Both the position numbers and the translations under genes were made by a program. Positions 22,580 to 34,500 of a stretch of DNA of 64,000 nt are shown piece after piece. Location of the stretch: NCBI RefSeq assembly GCF_028640845.1, contig NC_080540.1:227028794-227092793 (forward strand), read 5' to 3'. This DNA is from Ahaetulla prasina. Lineage: Eukaryota > Chordata > Lepidosauria > Squamata > Colubridae. Position 1 is the first letter of the stretch; every line of letters starts with the position of its first letter. The notes below the pieces were generated by a model. It was not told the DNA's origin, did not search any database, and worked only from the letters and a program-made list of their open reading frames with translations.

Positions 22580-23640
22580 ACAGATAATTCTCAAAGTACG
22601 ACAGGCCGTTTAATGACTGTTCAATGTTACAAAAGCACCTCAAAAGTGGACTTACAACAGGGCTTCAAAATTGCAACTAACAAGAGGCCTCTACATGTGA
22701 CCTGGATTTAGTCACATCTGAAGCAACAGCCATTTTTAGTCCTGTGACCTCCCTTTTGGACTCAAAAGTCGACTGCGGTTATGGCAGGGAATTATTTCCG
22801 TGGTCCATGTAGTCAATGCATTCCCCCCCTTCCCCCCCACTTCACATTACCAATTAAGATCTGGAAACTTTGCAGCTGGCATGTTTTCTTTCCTCCTCAT
22901 TGCTGCCCCCTGGAGGACTAGATAAGTGAATCTCTCCTTGCTGCCCTTGTTGCTTCTTTCGTTGCTGTTGTCTGGAGCGCTGTAGTTGCCTTTCTTAAGT
23001 ACTTTAACATATTCCTTTTTATTAAAGTATTGTGTTTGTTTGTAAGTACTGCACAAAGATAAAGCTTTTTTTCATTACTGGGTTTGCTTTTGTTTGCCTA
23101 GAAATATCAGAAAGTGTCTGCAGAAAGTATATTCCATACTGTAAAGTTCCTTTCATTCTATAGTGCTGTTTGTTTGCATGTATTTTGAAATTGCTTGCAT
23201 AAAATCCCTTTGCATTCTACAGTACTCTGTGTTTGTTAATATCTACTTTGGGATTATTGCAGAGGGTACACTGGGAATCTCTGCAAATTCATCCCCCTGC
23301 CCGAATTTAAATCTGGAGGAATTGCAGTTTGGAGGTGGAGGGCTGCCTCATCCGGCCAGAACAGCTGATGATCTGACAAAAATGGTTCCTCCAGAGGTTC
23401 CGTATTGAAGAGCCCTGCAAATTCTCAACGGTCTCAGTTCACTTAACAATTGTGGAGGTCATATAATGAACTGAAGGAAGCAGCAAGCCCATTCTTTATT
23501 CACATAATGACCCAATTGTTTCACTTAACAAGCAGTTAAAAAAGTTATAAAAATGAGTCTGGTGCATTTTATGAGTTTTGACTTATGACCCTAATGGGCA
23601 GGCTCCACTAGGATCATATCTCAAGGACTACCCTTAAGTC
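22580..23640. mobile_element. Larger relative of the CAGGTAGTC MITE with unrelated core
   Basis: The left end CAGATAATTCTCAAAGTACG and the right portion (CACTTAACAATTGTGG ... TCAAGGACTACCC) resemble the MITE termini. The core (about 22800-23410) has sequence absent from the short copies and no recognisable transposase. Confidence 0.45.
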
Positions 23641-23877
23641 CAGTTGATTTGCTTTCTCAAGTCAGCCAAAGTCATCAAGGGACTGCATCTGATTATCCCT
23701 CTAAATACCACTAGGGAGTGTAATTGAAGAGAAGCTTTGTGTATCCAGCAGCATTCTTCTTAGACTCTTGGATGCTAGTTAGCTTTTGGTAACTAGGATA
23801 AACATCCCCTCCTCATTCTTTCCACTATTTAAATGTAATCAGCATATCTTCCCATTGGGCATCTTAGAAAACAAATA

Positions 23878-24266
23878 CAGGTAATCCTTGATTTATGATC
23901 ACAATTGACCCCAAAATTTCTGTTGCTAAGTGAGACATTTGTTAAGTGAGTTTTGCCCCATTTTACAATGTTTCTTGCCACAGTTGTAAGTGAATCACTG
24001 CATTTATTAAATTAGTAACACGGTTATTAAGCGAAAGTGGATTCCCCTTTGACTTTGCTTGTCAGAAGATCGTAAGAGGTGATCACATGACCCGGGGACA
24101 CTGCACCCATCCTAAGTCAGTTACCAAGCTTCTGAATTTTGATCACATGACTATAGGGATGCTGTAATGGTTGTAAATGTGAAAAACGGTCATAAGTCAC
24201 TTTTTTCAATGATGTTGTAACTTTGAATGGTCATTAAATGAACTGTTGTAAATCAAGGACTATAGT
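23878..24266. mobile_element. Tc1/mariner-type MITE
   Basis: The left end is CAGGTAATCCTTGATTTATG after TA. The right end ATCAAGGACTATAG is decayed. The interior matches the copy at 22048. Confidence 0.8.
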
Positions 24267-24639
24267 ATGTTCCTTCTGAAGTAGCATGACCAAGTACCAA
24301 ATGACTTGAGGCAATCCATACAGGATAACCTCCATGTGTTTTTTTTGCAATCACCCAACTAGCTCTAGAAAAAAAAAACCAATAGGCACTGGGAAAGAAA
24401 TCTTTCCATTGTCCTGATTCCCTGCCTACAGATATTGAAAATGGAAGACTGCAGGGAGGACTGAGCCAGGAAATATTCTCAAGAGCACTTTTCTACGATG
24501 CCCACTTGCCCGTGTCTGGATGGCCTTCAGATGTTTAAAAGATTAAACAATAACAATAAAAGGCAGCTGCACTAAGGAGGAAAGCAATATCAAACATTAT
24601 TTATTCAGTAAATTTCAGTTTCACACATTAGACAAGGTG

Positions 24640-25070
24640 ATTAGTGGGGTCCACTCCATACCTACTATCCTAGCCCAGATCTTAAGTGCCTTTCTAAAAG
24701 CCAACAAGGTCGGGGCCATTAAGGAACTGAGAGAAGTAGGAAGAGAGAATTACTCTACTGAGCAAGCAGGGCAATGGAAGAAGAGTGCCTTCTAAGTGGC
24801 ATCAGTTGACTTTGCTTTATTAGATGGGACCTGACACATACTGTACTGATGAGGCTTCTTAAATCTTATAAGATGAACAAAGGTAATTGGGGAAGGGCAG
24901 TCCTACAGATACCCAAGCTGTGTCATGAAGGATGTTATAAATTACCAGATACCGTGAATTGCACCTAGAAACCCACTAGTAACTCACACAGCTTATGAAG
25001 TAGCACTATTCTGTCAGTGAACTGAGGTCTCAAGTGAGATTTTTGTGTTCTGGGTGTCAAGAAACTTTCT
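24640..25070 (-). mobile_element. Degraded L2-like LINE fragment
   Basis: CCCAGATCTTAAGTGCCTTT, AACAAGGTCGGGGCCATTAA and GATGGGACCTGACACATA look like antisense L2-type LINE consensus as at 21174. No frame remains. Confidence 0.5.
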
Positions 25071-25073
25071 GTA

Positions 25074-25414
25074 CAGATAGCCCTTCACTTATGACCTCTA
25101 TTATGACTAGAATTTCTGTTGTTAAGCAAAGCAATTGTTAAATGAGTCACTTGCACTTGTTAAGAACATAGCTGTTATGGAACTGTGGCTTCCCCATTGA
25201 CATTGTCAGAAGCCCCCTTCTCAAGGTCACAAATTGCAATCACGTGACCCCAGGACATTGCAACCATCATAAATATATGGCAACTGCCAAGTGCCTGAAT
25301 TTTGATCATGTGACCATGGGGATACTTTAAGAGCAAGTTGTCAGTCACCTTTTTTTTTGCCGTTGTACATTTGAACAGTAGCTGAACAAGTGGTTGGAAA
25401 TTGAGGACTACCTG
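25074..25414. mobile_element. Tc1/mariner-type MITE
   Basis: Bounded by TA on both sides, with ends CAGATAGCCCTTCACTTATG and TTGAGGACTACCTG. Confidence 0.8.
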
Positions 25415-25499
25415 TAAACTACCATCATAGATGTGTTTACTATTTGGTAACCTTGGTACTTTCTATGCTGGGTTGTATTCTTGCAGGTTATCTGGCTAG

Positions 25500-25870
25500 G
25501 TACCATTTTCAATGCTAGAAGGCAGTGGGGTTTGCTCTCTGTTTATAGACAGTAGCTTGCCGGATCAGAATTGGTGAAGGTATTGTTTTCTCCTTGATAA
25601 TTCCTTGATTAGACTATTGGTTAGTTTGTTTGCAGTTGATTGGTTGTTCATTCCTGCTGATACCATAAAAAAAAATATTTGTAGCTTAGAGTTGAAAAGA
25701 GGCGTCTGTGGTGCGCTCTGAGCTTTCTTGTTTTCTTGCAGATGGTTCATTAGCCAAACTATGTAACATCATCAGTGCTAATGGGCAGGTAACACCCACT
25801 AACACTGATCTTACCTAGTTTGGGTAATGAATCTGCAAGAAAACAAGGAAGCTCAGAGAATACCAAGGAC
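25500..25870. repeat. Dispersed repeat with foldback arms
   Basis: GAGCTTTCTTGTTTTCTTGC (about 25721) and ATCATCAGTGCTAAT are mirrored near 25800-25856 (GAATCTGCAAGAAAACAAGG). A related single-armed copy is at 41290-41600 in ERMP1 intron 7. The family is not assigned. Confidence 0.6.
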
Positions 25871-25932
25871 GCCTGCTTATCTGATTGCTGGCAATGTGGG
25901 TGTTCTGGTCTTTTTGTTTCCTTTTTACCTTT

Positions 25933-26150
25933 TAGAATAGAATGCAATAGAATAACAGAGTTGGAAAGGACCTTGGAGGTCTTCTAGTCCAACCCCCTGC
26001 TCAGGCAGGAAACCATATAGCATTTCAGACAAAAGGTTGTCCAATCTCTCTTGAAAATGCCCAGTGTTGGAGCATTCACAACTTCTGGAGGCAAGTTGTT
26101 CCACTGATTGTTTTGTCAGGAAACTTCTTTTCTGTCGTTGTCTCTTTTGA
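25933..26150 (-). mobile_element. CR1 LINE 3' end
   Basis: GGACCTTGGAGGTCTTCTAG, CCCCTGCTCAGGCAGG and TTGTCAGGAAACTTC are the antisense CR1 terminal consensus. It lies just upstream of the ERMP1 promoter region. Confidence 0.85.
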
Positions 26151-26399
26151 ATGGCTCTTTTGAATGGCGTGGAAAAGTGCTTTATCTCCTAGAGCCCTAG
26201 GCCTGTTTCCTGGATATAGTTTGATACGCCATTCAAAAATAATTCATTTACATAACACAGGGACTAGAGAGGAGCGCCAAGACAGAGGAAAAGAGGAAGC
26301 AAAAAGAACATGCTGTCCCTGCCAAGCCGCCTCCATTCTTGGATTTCAGGTGCTTGGGAAGGCATGAAAGGGGCTGTAAAGTAAAGAGTGACCTGGGTA

Positions 26400-27073
26400 G
26401 GGGGAGAAAGAAAAAGTGGGAGGAGAGAGGGGGGGGAAAGAGGGAGGTGGGAGGAGAGAGGGAGAGAGAGAGGGAGAGAGAGAGGGAGGCGGGAGTGGCA
26501 AATGCCTGGCCAAGAGCGGAGGGGAGATGACAGGAACAGAAGGAATCGAGGAAAGCCGCTTAACTCGGCTCAGGAGAGAAAGAGAGAGAGCGGCCGGGAA
26601 GCAAAAGCGGGGAGAAGGGGGCGCGCGCGCAAACCTGGGTGAAAGAGAGGGGAGGGGTGAGCTTGAGAGCAAGAGAGGAGAGCAGAAAAATAAAGGGGAG
26701 GGGGAGAGACGAGACCAGCCGGAGAGTGAAGGGGACAAACCGAGGACAAAAAAGAAGAGAAAGCGAGGCGCTCTCTCTCTCTCGCTCTCTCTCTCTCTCT
26801 TTTTTTTTTGCCTCTCAGGTTCCCTCCTTTTCCGCCCGCCCCTTTTCTCGGAGCCGGTGCAGCTGGCCGAACGATTGGGGATTCCCGAGCTCCCAGCGAT
26901 TGGCGGACTCGGAGGAAGGTCCTCCTTCTTCTCCCCCGCCCCCGTCCCTCCCTCGCGAATGAGAAGCGGTACTGATTGCGGCGAGGAAGTTTTGGACCTT
27001 TCTCGCTGCCGTAGACTTCTACACCGCGGCAAGTCCCGACGGGATCTTCAGCAAGGACCGGCTCAGGATTTAG
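26400..27073 (+). promoter_or_regulatory. ERMP1: ERMP1 CpG-rich promoter and 5' UTR region
   Basis: A GA-rich tract (26410-26500) and a CT tract (26771-26800) lie within GC- and CpG-rich sequence continuing into exon 1, for example GGGGGCGCGCGCGC near 26620. This looks like a CpG-island promoter. I see no convincing TATA box, so the start site cannot be placed. Long open frames on both strands here come from the biased composition. Confidence 0.6.
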
Positions 27074-27378
27074 ATGGAGCGGAGTTCGGCGGCAGTAAAT
27101 GCGGTGAGGCGCCTCCGGAGCCAGGCGCCGCCGCTGCACAATGATAATCACCAGCAGCAGCAGCATCAGGACCCTCCGAGGCAGCGCTGGGAAAAGGAAG
27201 ATGAGCGAGACGGCAAGAAAAAACCGGCAGGGAGAGGCGCGAATTCCCTTCCGGAGCTGCTGACGGCGCTCGTGCTGCTCTTCTACTTGCTGGGTCTTCG
27301 CGGGCTCGTGCACGTTTCCTTCCAGCAGTTGGTGAAGGGGACCAGCGACCCCGCGGAATTCAACGCCCCGCGCGCCAG
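27074..27378 (+). CDS. ERMP1: ERMP1 exon 1
   Basis: 305 nt, ending CGCCAG|GTAATT in phase 2. It encodes a basic, Gln/His-rich N terminus and the first membrane span ([20 protein letters not shown]). The N-terminal 50 residues are weakly conserved with mammals. Confidence 0.93.
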
Positions 27379-28565
27379 GTAATTGACAGCGCCGCGCGCT
27401 CATCCCGCCCGCGTGTGGCTGCCAATAGAGGACAGGTCATTTATCCGCTTGGAATAAGAAGCACCTGGTCCGAGTGATGTTTTTTTAAAAAATATATATT
27501 TTATTTTATTGTTTTGCACACTTGGTACCTGAACTTTTTTTTACTCTCGCTTGAGCGGTGCGTTTGGCAGTTTCTTCACTAAGTGCTAGATAGCTCCGTT
27601 ACACTCCTCACCTGTGATATAAATATGAAGCCTCTTATTAGGACTCCTATGGGAACACCTTGTGTTCTTCCCTGTTGTCAAAGACCGGATTTTCACCATC
27701 GTCCCCGCCCCGCCCGCACTCTTTGTGTGGATTTAGCAATTGTGGCTTTTGGGTTTTTTTCCTCCCTTCATTTGTCTCCAAAATGAATCGAGGAATGTTG
27801 CTTTCAAATGCGTGCTAAAGTTCACGAGGGTGTTCCCATTTTTCCATGCATTTTTGCTAAATGTGAAACTTTGCTGGTTGATCTTTGGAGGGGAATTAGG
27901 TTTGGCCCAATAGAGTCCTTCAGTAAACCATTACAAAAAAAGAAGTGTGGGGGGGGGGCTTCTCCTGAATTCCTGGTTTTATCTCACCACGGTTGTAGTT
28001 TCTATATCTTGTCTATATTGTATGTAAAGGAGGATAGTGGCCTCTCTGACATTTCCAATTGGATATAGAGGAAAGTGAAGATAACCTTAAGGAAGGGATG
28101 CAAGAACGTTTAAGGCAAAACAAGAGACAACTCAGCCCTCAGAATGGAGAAGATGTGAGAAAGAAATTTGAAATAACACTGCTTTGAGTCTGTTTGGTAT
28201 AAGGAGGCAGAAGGAAATTGGCAGGCTTTAAAATATTTTTTTTTATTACACCCTACAATAGTAAAATGCCATTTGTGGAAATCCTTGCTCTGTTTTCTGA
28301 TCTGGTCCGCATCAATAATAAAAGTCTGTTGGTTACTACTTTGATTCAAGATGGAAAATACAAAATCCATCTTTTTCTTTATGCTCCTTTGAAAAATTAA
28401 TGGTATTCTCTATTTGGGCTGTGGTGTGAACAGACCAGGAATAAGAAGAGCAAAGTTCACCCATAAAAACTCACAGGATGAATTTGGGACAGACACTCTC
28501 CTTCAGTCCAGTTTATCTCAGAGTTCCTATAGGAATGAAATGATGGGAAATCCCTATGCATACAG

Positions 28566-28597
<32 letters not shown>

Positions 28598-31500
28598 CAG
28601 ACAGACACACAGACAGATAGATAATCTTTTTGGGAGAAGAGAACAGATAAAAAAATATATCTAAAGAGTATATAAATAATATTTGCTGCTCAGAATCAAA
28701 CATTTCTTTCTCGAGATTGAGTTTGTATGTGAGATTTATTTATATATGCAATTTATTTATGCAATTTATTTACGCAATTTATTACACACCCTCAGTCCCA
28801 GTGGATGCTCAGCAATTTACAGATATTAGACAATTCTCATTTGAGCAATTCCTGCTGAAGGCCTATTGCATGTGCAGAGAGAACTTGAAGAGGAGTAAGA
28901 TCAGTCAATCTATATCACTTTGCATGGAGCATTTGTAGAAGCCAAAATGAGCATAATGAAAAGAGATAGAGTCCCTTTCAATATTTAGAGAATAAGCAGT
29001 ACTTCACCATATAGGTGAACTTGTTTGATTTGGAGTGAATCAAGGCATACATCAAGCCAGTTAAATATTGAATAGCTTTCTCTTTCCTGCAGTGACCTGA
29101 ATAATGGGAAGAATAACCACACCAGTAATGAATCACTGAGTGAATATTAGTCTTTTATACATTTTATATCACTTTACCCAATGTTTACTTTTGTATGGGT
29201 CATTTGGTTTGTTTAAAACTTTGGTCTAAATTGTGCAACCTTCTTTTGTTATGGAAACCATATAATCAATTTAGTGCAATGCTGAATAGACAAATGATCT
29301 ACATTTGCTATTTCTATTTCTTACAATATTTAAGTAAGGCCCATCTTTATATTTTTGAAAGTTATGAAATCAGGAAAGGGCAAGGAGTGGCATATCCCTT
29401 TTTTATATTATTTCCATTTCTTTAATTCTCTGAATATTTCTTTCTTATATCTCTATACTGAAGTAAATATAGTATCCACACTTTTGTACCAACCTGTATA
29501 TGTATAAATAAACATTTTTCTAGCTTTCTGTGGATATTATTTTGTAGGTTACTCTTGACTTTAAAAGTAGGGGTAACAAAACCAATTAAAACATTTCTTT
29601 TGATCATATTAATAAAAGTAGCTGATGCAGTATGTATTATTTTTTCATAATTTCTTAAAGTTGAGCTATCAGTTATATTTCAGTGATTTTTGATCTTTTT
29701 GGATAGATTTCTCATCTATCCAAAATGGTGTTTATATAGAATTAACTCATATTGATTTCATTATAATTTGAGTCTAGAATCTTTAACATACCATACTTCA
29801 TCATGAGTCCTACCATACTAATATAATTGGCACTTAATTTACAAGCAGATTAATACTTCTTTTTACTATTTATTATGTTACAAATCTGCCCAGTAACTAA
29901 CATTGTCTAGGTACATTACAAATTTATCATGAAAACATTGTATGTTATAAAACAGTTTAAAGCAGTAAAGTGAAAATAATAACATACTGTTCTATTATAC
30001 TGTTACTTAAAATCATATTAAATGAATACAACACTATAAAAATGCTTGGACACTTTAATGCAGGTGAAGAGGTAGTTCCCTGGACAGGTCATGCCATAAG
30101 CAGAAAACAGCTAGGATCCACTAAAAGAAGATTGGTCCTTCTAGCCTTTTAGTGCAGGGAAAAAACAGTAAGTTAAATATTGTCACCAAATGTTAAGTAG
30201 TCATTTTTCTCAGATTTCTATGCAATCCTGAAAAAAAAGTTATTGTGCCATCAAGGTGCTATAAACTCTTATTAACTACATGGGTAAATTTTCTTCCTAA
30301 TCTGGTGCTTCCGATCTTCCAGTTCCCATTGTTCCCATTGCCAAGGTAACTGAGTCACTCCATCTTGCTCTTGCTTATCCTTTTAATTTCTTCAACTTTT
30401 CCCAGCATTGTCTTCGCCTGAGGGGGGAAAAAGTCGAGGCCGCTTCAATTAGGGAGATTCTGTGCTTACGTGAACCTCTTCCAAATAATATTCAAAGCAT
30501 ACATAGTCCTGTTTACTGTATAGGTTGCAGACTACACCTATACTGCTCCAAGAAGAGCCAGATATCTCAGTTCCTGTTTAAAAACATCTACAAGTTCCAG
30601 GTTTCTTGTTAATTTATCAAGGAAAATAGTCCAATAACATTAGAAAAAACTTCTCCACTTTTATAATTTCCTTAACGTTAGAATATTTTGAACCTGAATT
30701 ATATTCCAGATTGATTTTGTGCTATATACATTAATGCAGTAACTCCGCATTGTAATGCTGTGCACATTGAAGGTAATCTTTTATGATAATGTAATACTAT
30801 TATTTCATAGTAGATACCAATCAATTTGATACTTGAGTCAGAATTTATAAGAGCTGTACATTTCACCCATATTTATAGATTGCTGTGTTTTAAGTCAGTG
30901 ATTTTCAACTGGTGCCATATATACTACTGGTAGGACTCCAAAATAGTTTAAATGGGATTTAAATTGTTGAACCTTGAATTGAGTCTTTCAAAACTTACCA
31001 TACATAATAAATGTAGGAAAAAAACCTGACTCTTCTTTTAGCAAAAAGTATGTAAATGTTTGTTTCTATAATAATGGGACCTAAATTCTTTAATGGAATG
31101 ATTGGTGGGAATTATGAAATATTTTATAACAATTTTCTAATGTTTTATTTTATATGTCCCACAGGAAATATTTAGAAAATATTACTGCAATTGGTCCAAG
31201 AGTTGTTGGAAGTCCAGAAAATGAAATTTTCACTGTTGACTACCTCTTGAAACAAGTTAAAGCTATTGAAATTAAATGCAATCATGCCCATACAATCTCT
31301 GTAGATATACAGAGGCCAACAGGCACTTTCAGTATTAACTTTCTTGGAGGATTCACCAGTTATTATGACAATATTACTAATATTGCTGTTAAACTGGAAC
31401 CCAGAAGAGGAGCTAAACATGCTGTGATGTTGAATTGTCACTTTGACTCTTTACCAAATACTTCAGGTAAATAGCTCAAAGCATTTTACAGGAAAATTGT

Positions 31501-34500
31501 AATTGTTGAATTCTTTTTAATTCCATTGTGTTTCTAGCCATCAAAGATAGTCATAGCACAGTGAGGTATATCTGTTCTATTCTTAAACAAATGTAGTATA
31601 ATTGAATGCAGTAACTGTTTCAAAATCATTCTAATTAGACTGAGATATAAAATAATTGTTCTTCTCTTCTGTTTCAACTTTTTCTGTTGAACTAATTCTC
31701 AGCATATTCATTTAAAATTACATGCTGTTTGTATGAACAATATATTATTTTGTTTAATTAAATTTATATTGCTTAAAAACAAATATAACTTATTCATTTG
31801 ATTAGATTCTTGCAAATATTTATGAATTTATCTTGGCAATTCAAAATCTATTGAACATTGTCCCAATTTCTCTTATAGAACATTCCAAGGGGAAAAAAAA
31901 AATCACAGTAGCAATTAATGTTGCAAGTCTTTGCAGGTCATGGATTTTCTTCTTTTTAGTACTGTTCTTCCTGAATGATCTAAATTCAGTAATTTTGTAA
32001 TGGTAAATTTGGCAGTGTTGAGTTCAGTTCCTGTTTGTAACGAACAGTAAACTTTTTTCCCCACTTTTTTATATTAAATGGCTTATATTTTATGGACAGA
32101 AAGTTATATAAAAGTGTCAGACTGTTGTGCATAACCGCAGGTCTATTCCCATTTTATTTTATTACTTTCTGAAATATTCCATTTCCCATCAATCTAGGCA
32201 CTATGGTCTTTTAAAATGTTCTATAATTATGTTTCAGCCTCAGGAAATTAGTGTGTTATATATCTTATCATTTTAAGGTGCTAGTGATGATGCTATCAGC
32301 TGTTCTGTAATGCTTGAAATACTGCACATACTTTCAAAATCATCTGAACCTTTGCAACAATCTGTTATATTCTTGTTTAATGGGGCAGAGGAAAGTATCT
32401 TACAGGTAAGAAAGCACTGAGTAGATTCTTAATACTGTATACAGATTCTGTATTGATTGTTTCCTGATTGCTTATTTGTAGCCTATGACTATCATTAAGT
32501 GTTGTATCATTAAGTGTTAAATTTGTATCCTATGACTATCATTAAGTGTTGTAAGTGTTGTACCTTGATGAAGATATCTTTTCTTTTATGTATACTGAGA
32601 GCATATGCACCAAGACAAATTCCTTGTGTGTCCACTCACACTTAGCCAATAAAGAATTCAATTCAATTCTATTCTATTCTATTCTATTCTATTCTATTCT
32701 ATTCTATTCTATTTAATATGAGCAAACATACAGAGTTTATTTTTTAATATCAAACTAAAATTACTATGAGGGTGTATAAAACTGAAGGATTTGACAGATA
32801 CTTGAATAAAAGTAAGAATTTTTTTTCTTTCCCATCATGGCAGTGAAACTGAGTTTAGTTCTTACTCTTGATTATGTGTACATGTGTGGGCATGTGTTTT
32901 ATGAAAACACTGTATTGCAATTAAGAAAATAATAGCTCCTTAGTTGACAGTGCTTATTTAAAATGGTCCTGCCCTCTTTGAGTGTCCTAACAAGCTATGC
33001 CTGTGGAGGAAGAAGATCAGAACATATACAGTGGCTATGTTTTATGTCAGGGGTCTCCGACCTTGGTCCCTTTAAGACTTGTGGACTTCAACTCCCAGAG
33101 TCCCTCAGCCAGCTTCAACTCTGGAAGTTGAAGTCTACAAGTCTTAAAGGGACCAAGGTCGGAGACCCCTGTTTTATGTCATTGCTACTGCCTGCCAAGA
33201 TTAATCATTTAGATTATTCAGTCTCTCAAATGTGCACGTTCTCTTTTCAGACTATGAAAAAGCTGGCCTGCTTAACGTTTATTAGTGAATTGTTATATCA
33301 TTTATTCTTTTTACATTTCATGTTGTATAATGTATGAACACATTTAGTATATGCTTATTAGTTTTTTTGATGCTGGCTTTGTAACCTAATAAACTTTGAA
33401 CTAATTAAGCAAGAAAGCCAAGAGAGCAACAAAACGTTTTTCCAGAACTAGAATCTCCTTTGTGCAATCAGAAAATATTTCAAATATATATAGTATATAT
33501 ATTCTGTCCATTGTCTTTACTGTTTAAATCAAGGCTAGTCATGGCTTCATTACACAACACTCATGGGCCAAATCCGTGAAAGCATTTATTAATCTGGAGG
33601 CTGCTGGAGTAGGAGGGAAAGAACTTGTGTTTCAGACTGGTAAGATTTTTAAAACTGTTCATGTAAGTCTTGTGACAATTTAATTTCAAAATCACAATGC
33701 CTACGTTTTTCAGTTGAAGATCACAAAAAGATTTTCATTTCTGATAAACAATTATTTTGCTTTCGTTACTTGCTGTTAGATGTACCCTGGCTAATTGTTA
33801 AATGATTCTTTGTTACAAAACTGTCCCATTGCTAACACAAAGCTTTTATTGTGGCCTTTAAAAAACTGATTAGTGCGCTAAAGGGGAATTAAAAGTGGAT
33901 GTTATTGCTTTTATAAATAGATTTATAAAATTTCATTGGCATATTTGGTAATTGGTTTAAATACAGTAGCTATTTGTGAATGTAAATGTGTGTTGAAAAG
34001 TGTGAAATGTGAATGAGGAGAGAGAACTGGCCTCTTTCCAGAAGCCCTTTGTAACCCAGATCCTGCTTCTCTGGGCTAAATGTTTATTTTCATCTGGAAG
34101 TCAGTACTGTTTAATCTCTGCACAAATATATGTTTGTCATGGTGATATCCCAGGGCTATATCAGTCTGCGAGAAGTGACATGACATTCATTTTTGTTGTA
34201 TGACATTCCTGCAACTTGATGGAAAGTGATCTGCCAATATTAATGGAATTAAACATGAAAGAGCTGGAGCTTTAGCGGCAGTTTAACATCAATCTCCATA
34301 TACTGATCTCAGCTTTAGGCAGTTTATAACCTAAGAAAGGCATTAGAAACTCATCTGGGTGTAGCAAGTATTTGGTTGCTTGCTACAGAAATTTATATAA
34401 GCAAGATTCTTTCTTACCTTAAACGGCCATCTGAGTGGCATACAACATTTGGGTCAAAGTACCCTGTTTCTCCTAAAATAAGACATCCCCTGATAATAAA

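Noticed and set aside
26346..27403. Long open frames on both strands (up to about 277 codons) around the ERMP1 promoter
   Set aside because: Products are low-complexity Arg/Glu/Ser/Pro strings produced by GA/CT tracts and GC bias; they overlap the true exon 1 in other frames and have no family resemblance.
28569..28622. Regular spaced repeats as a CRISPR-like array
   Set aside because: It is a simple tetranucleotide microsatellite; no repeat-spacer architecture exists anywhere in the window.
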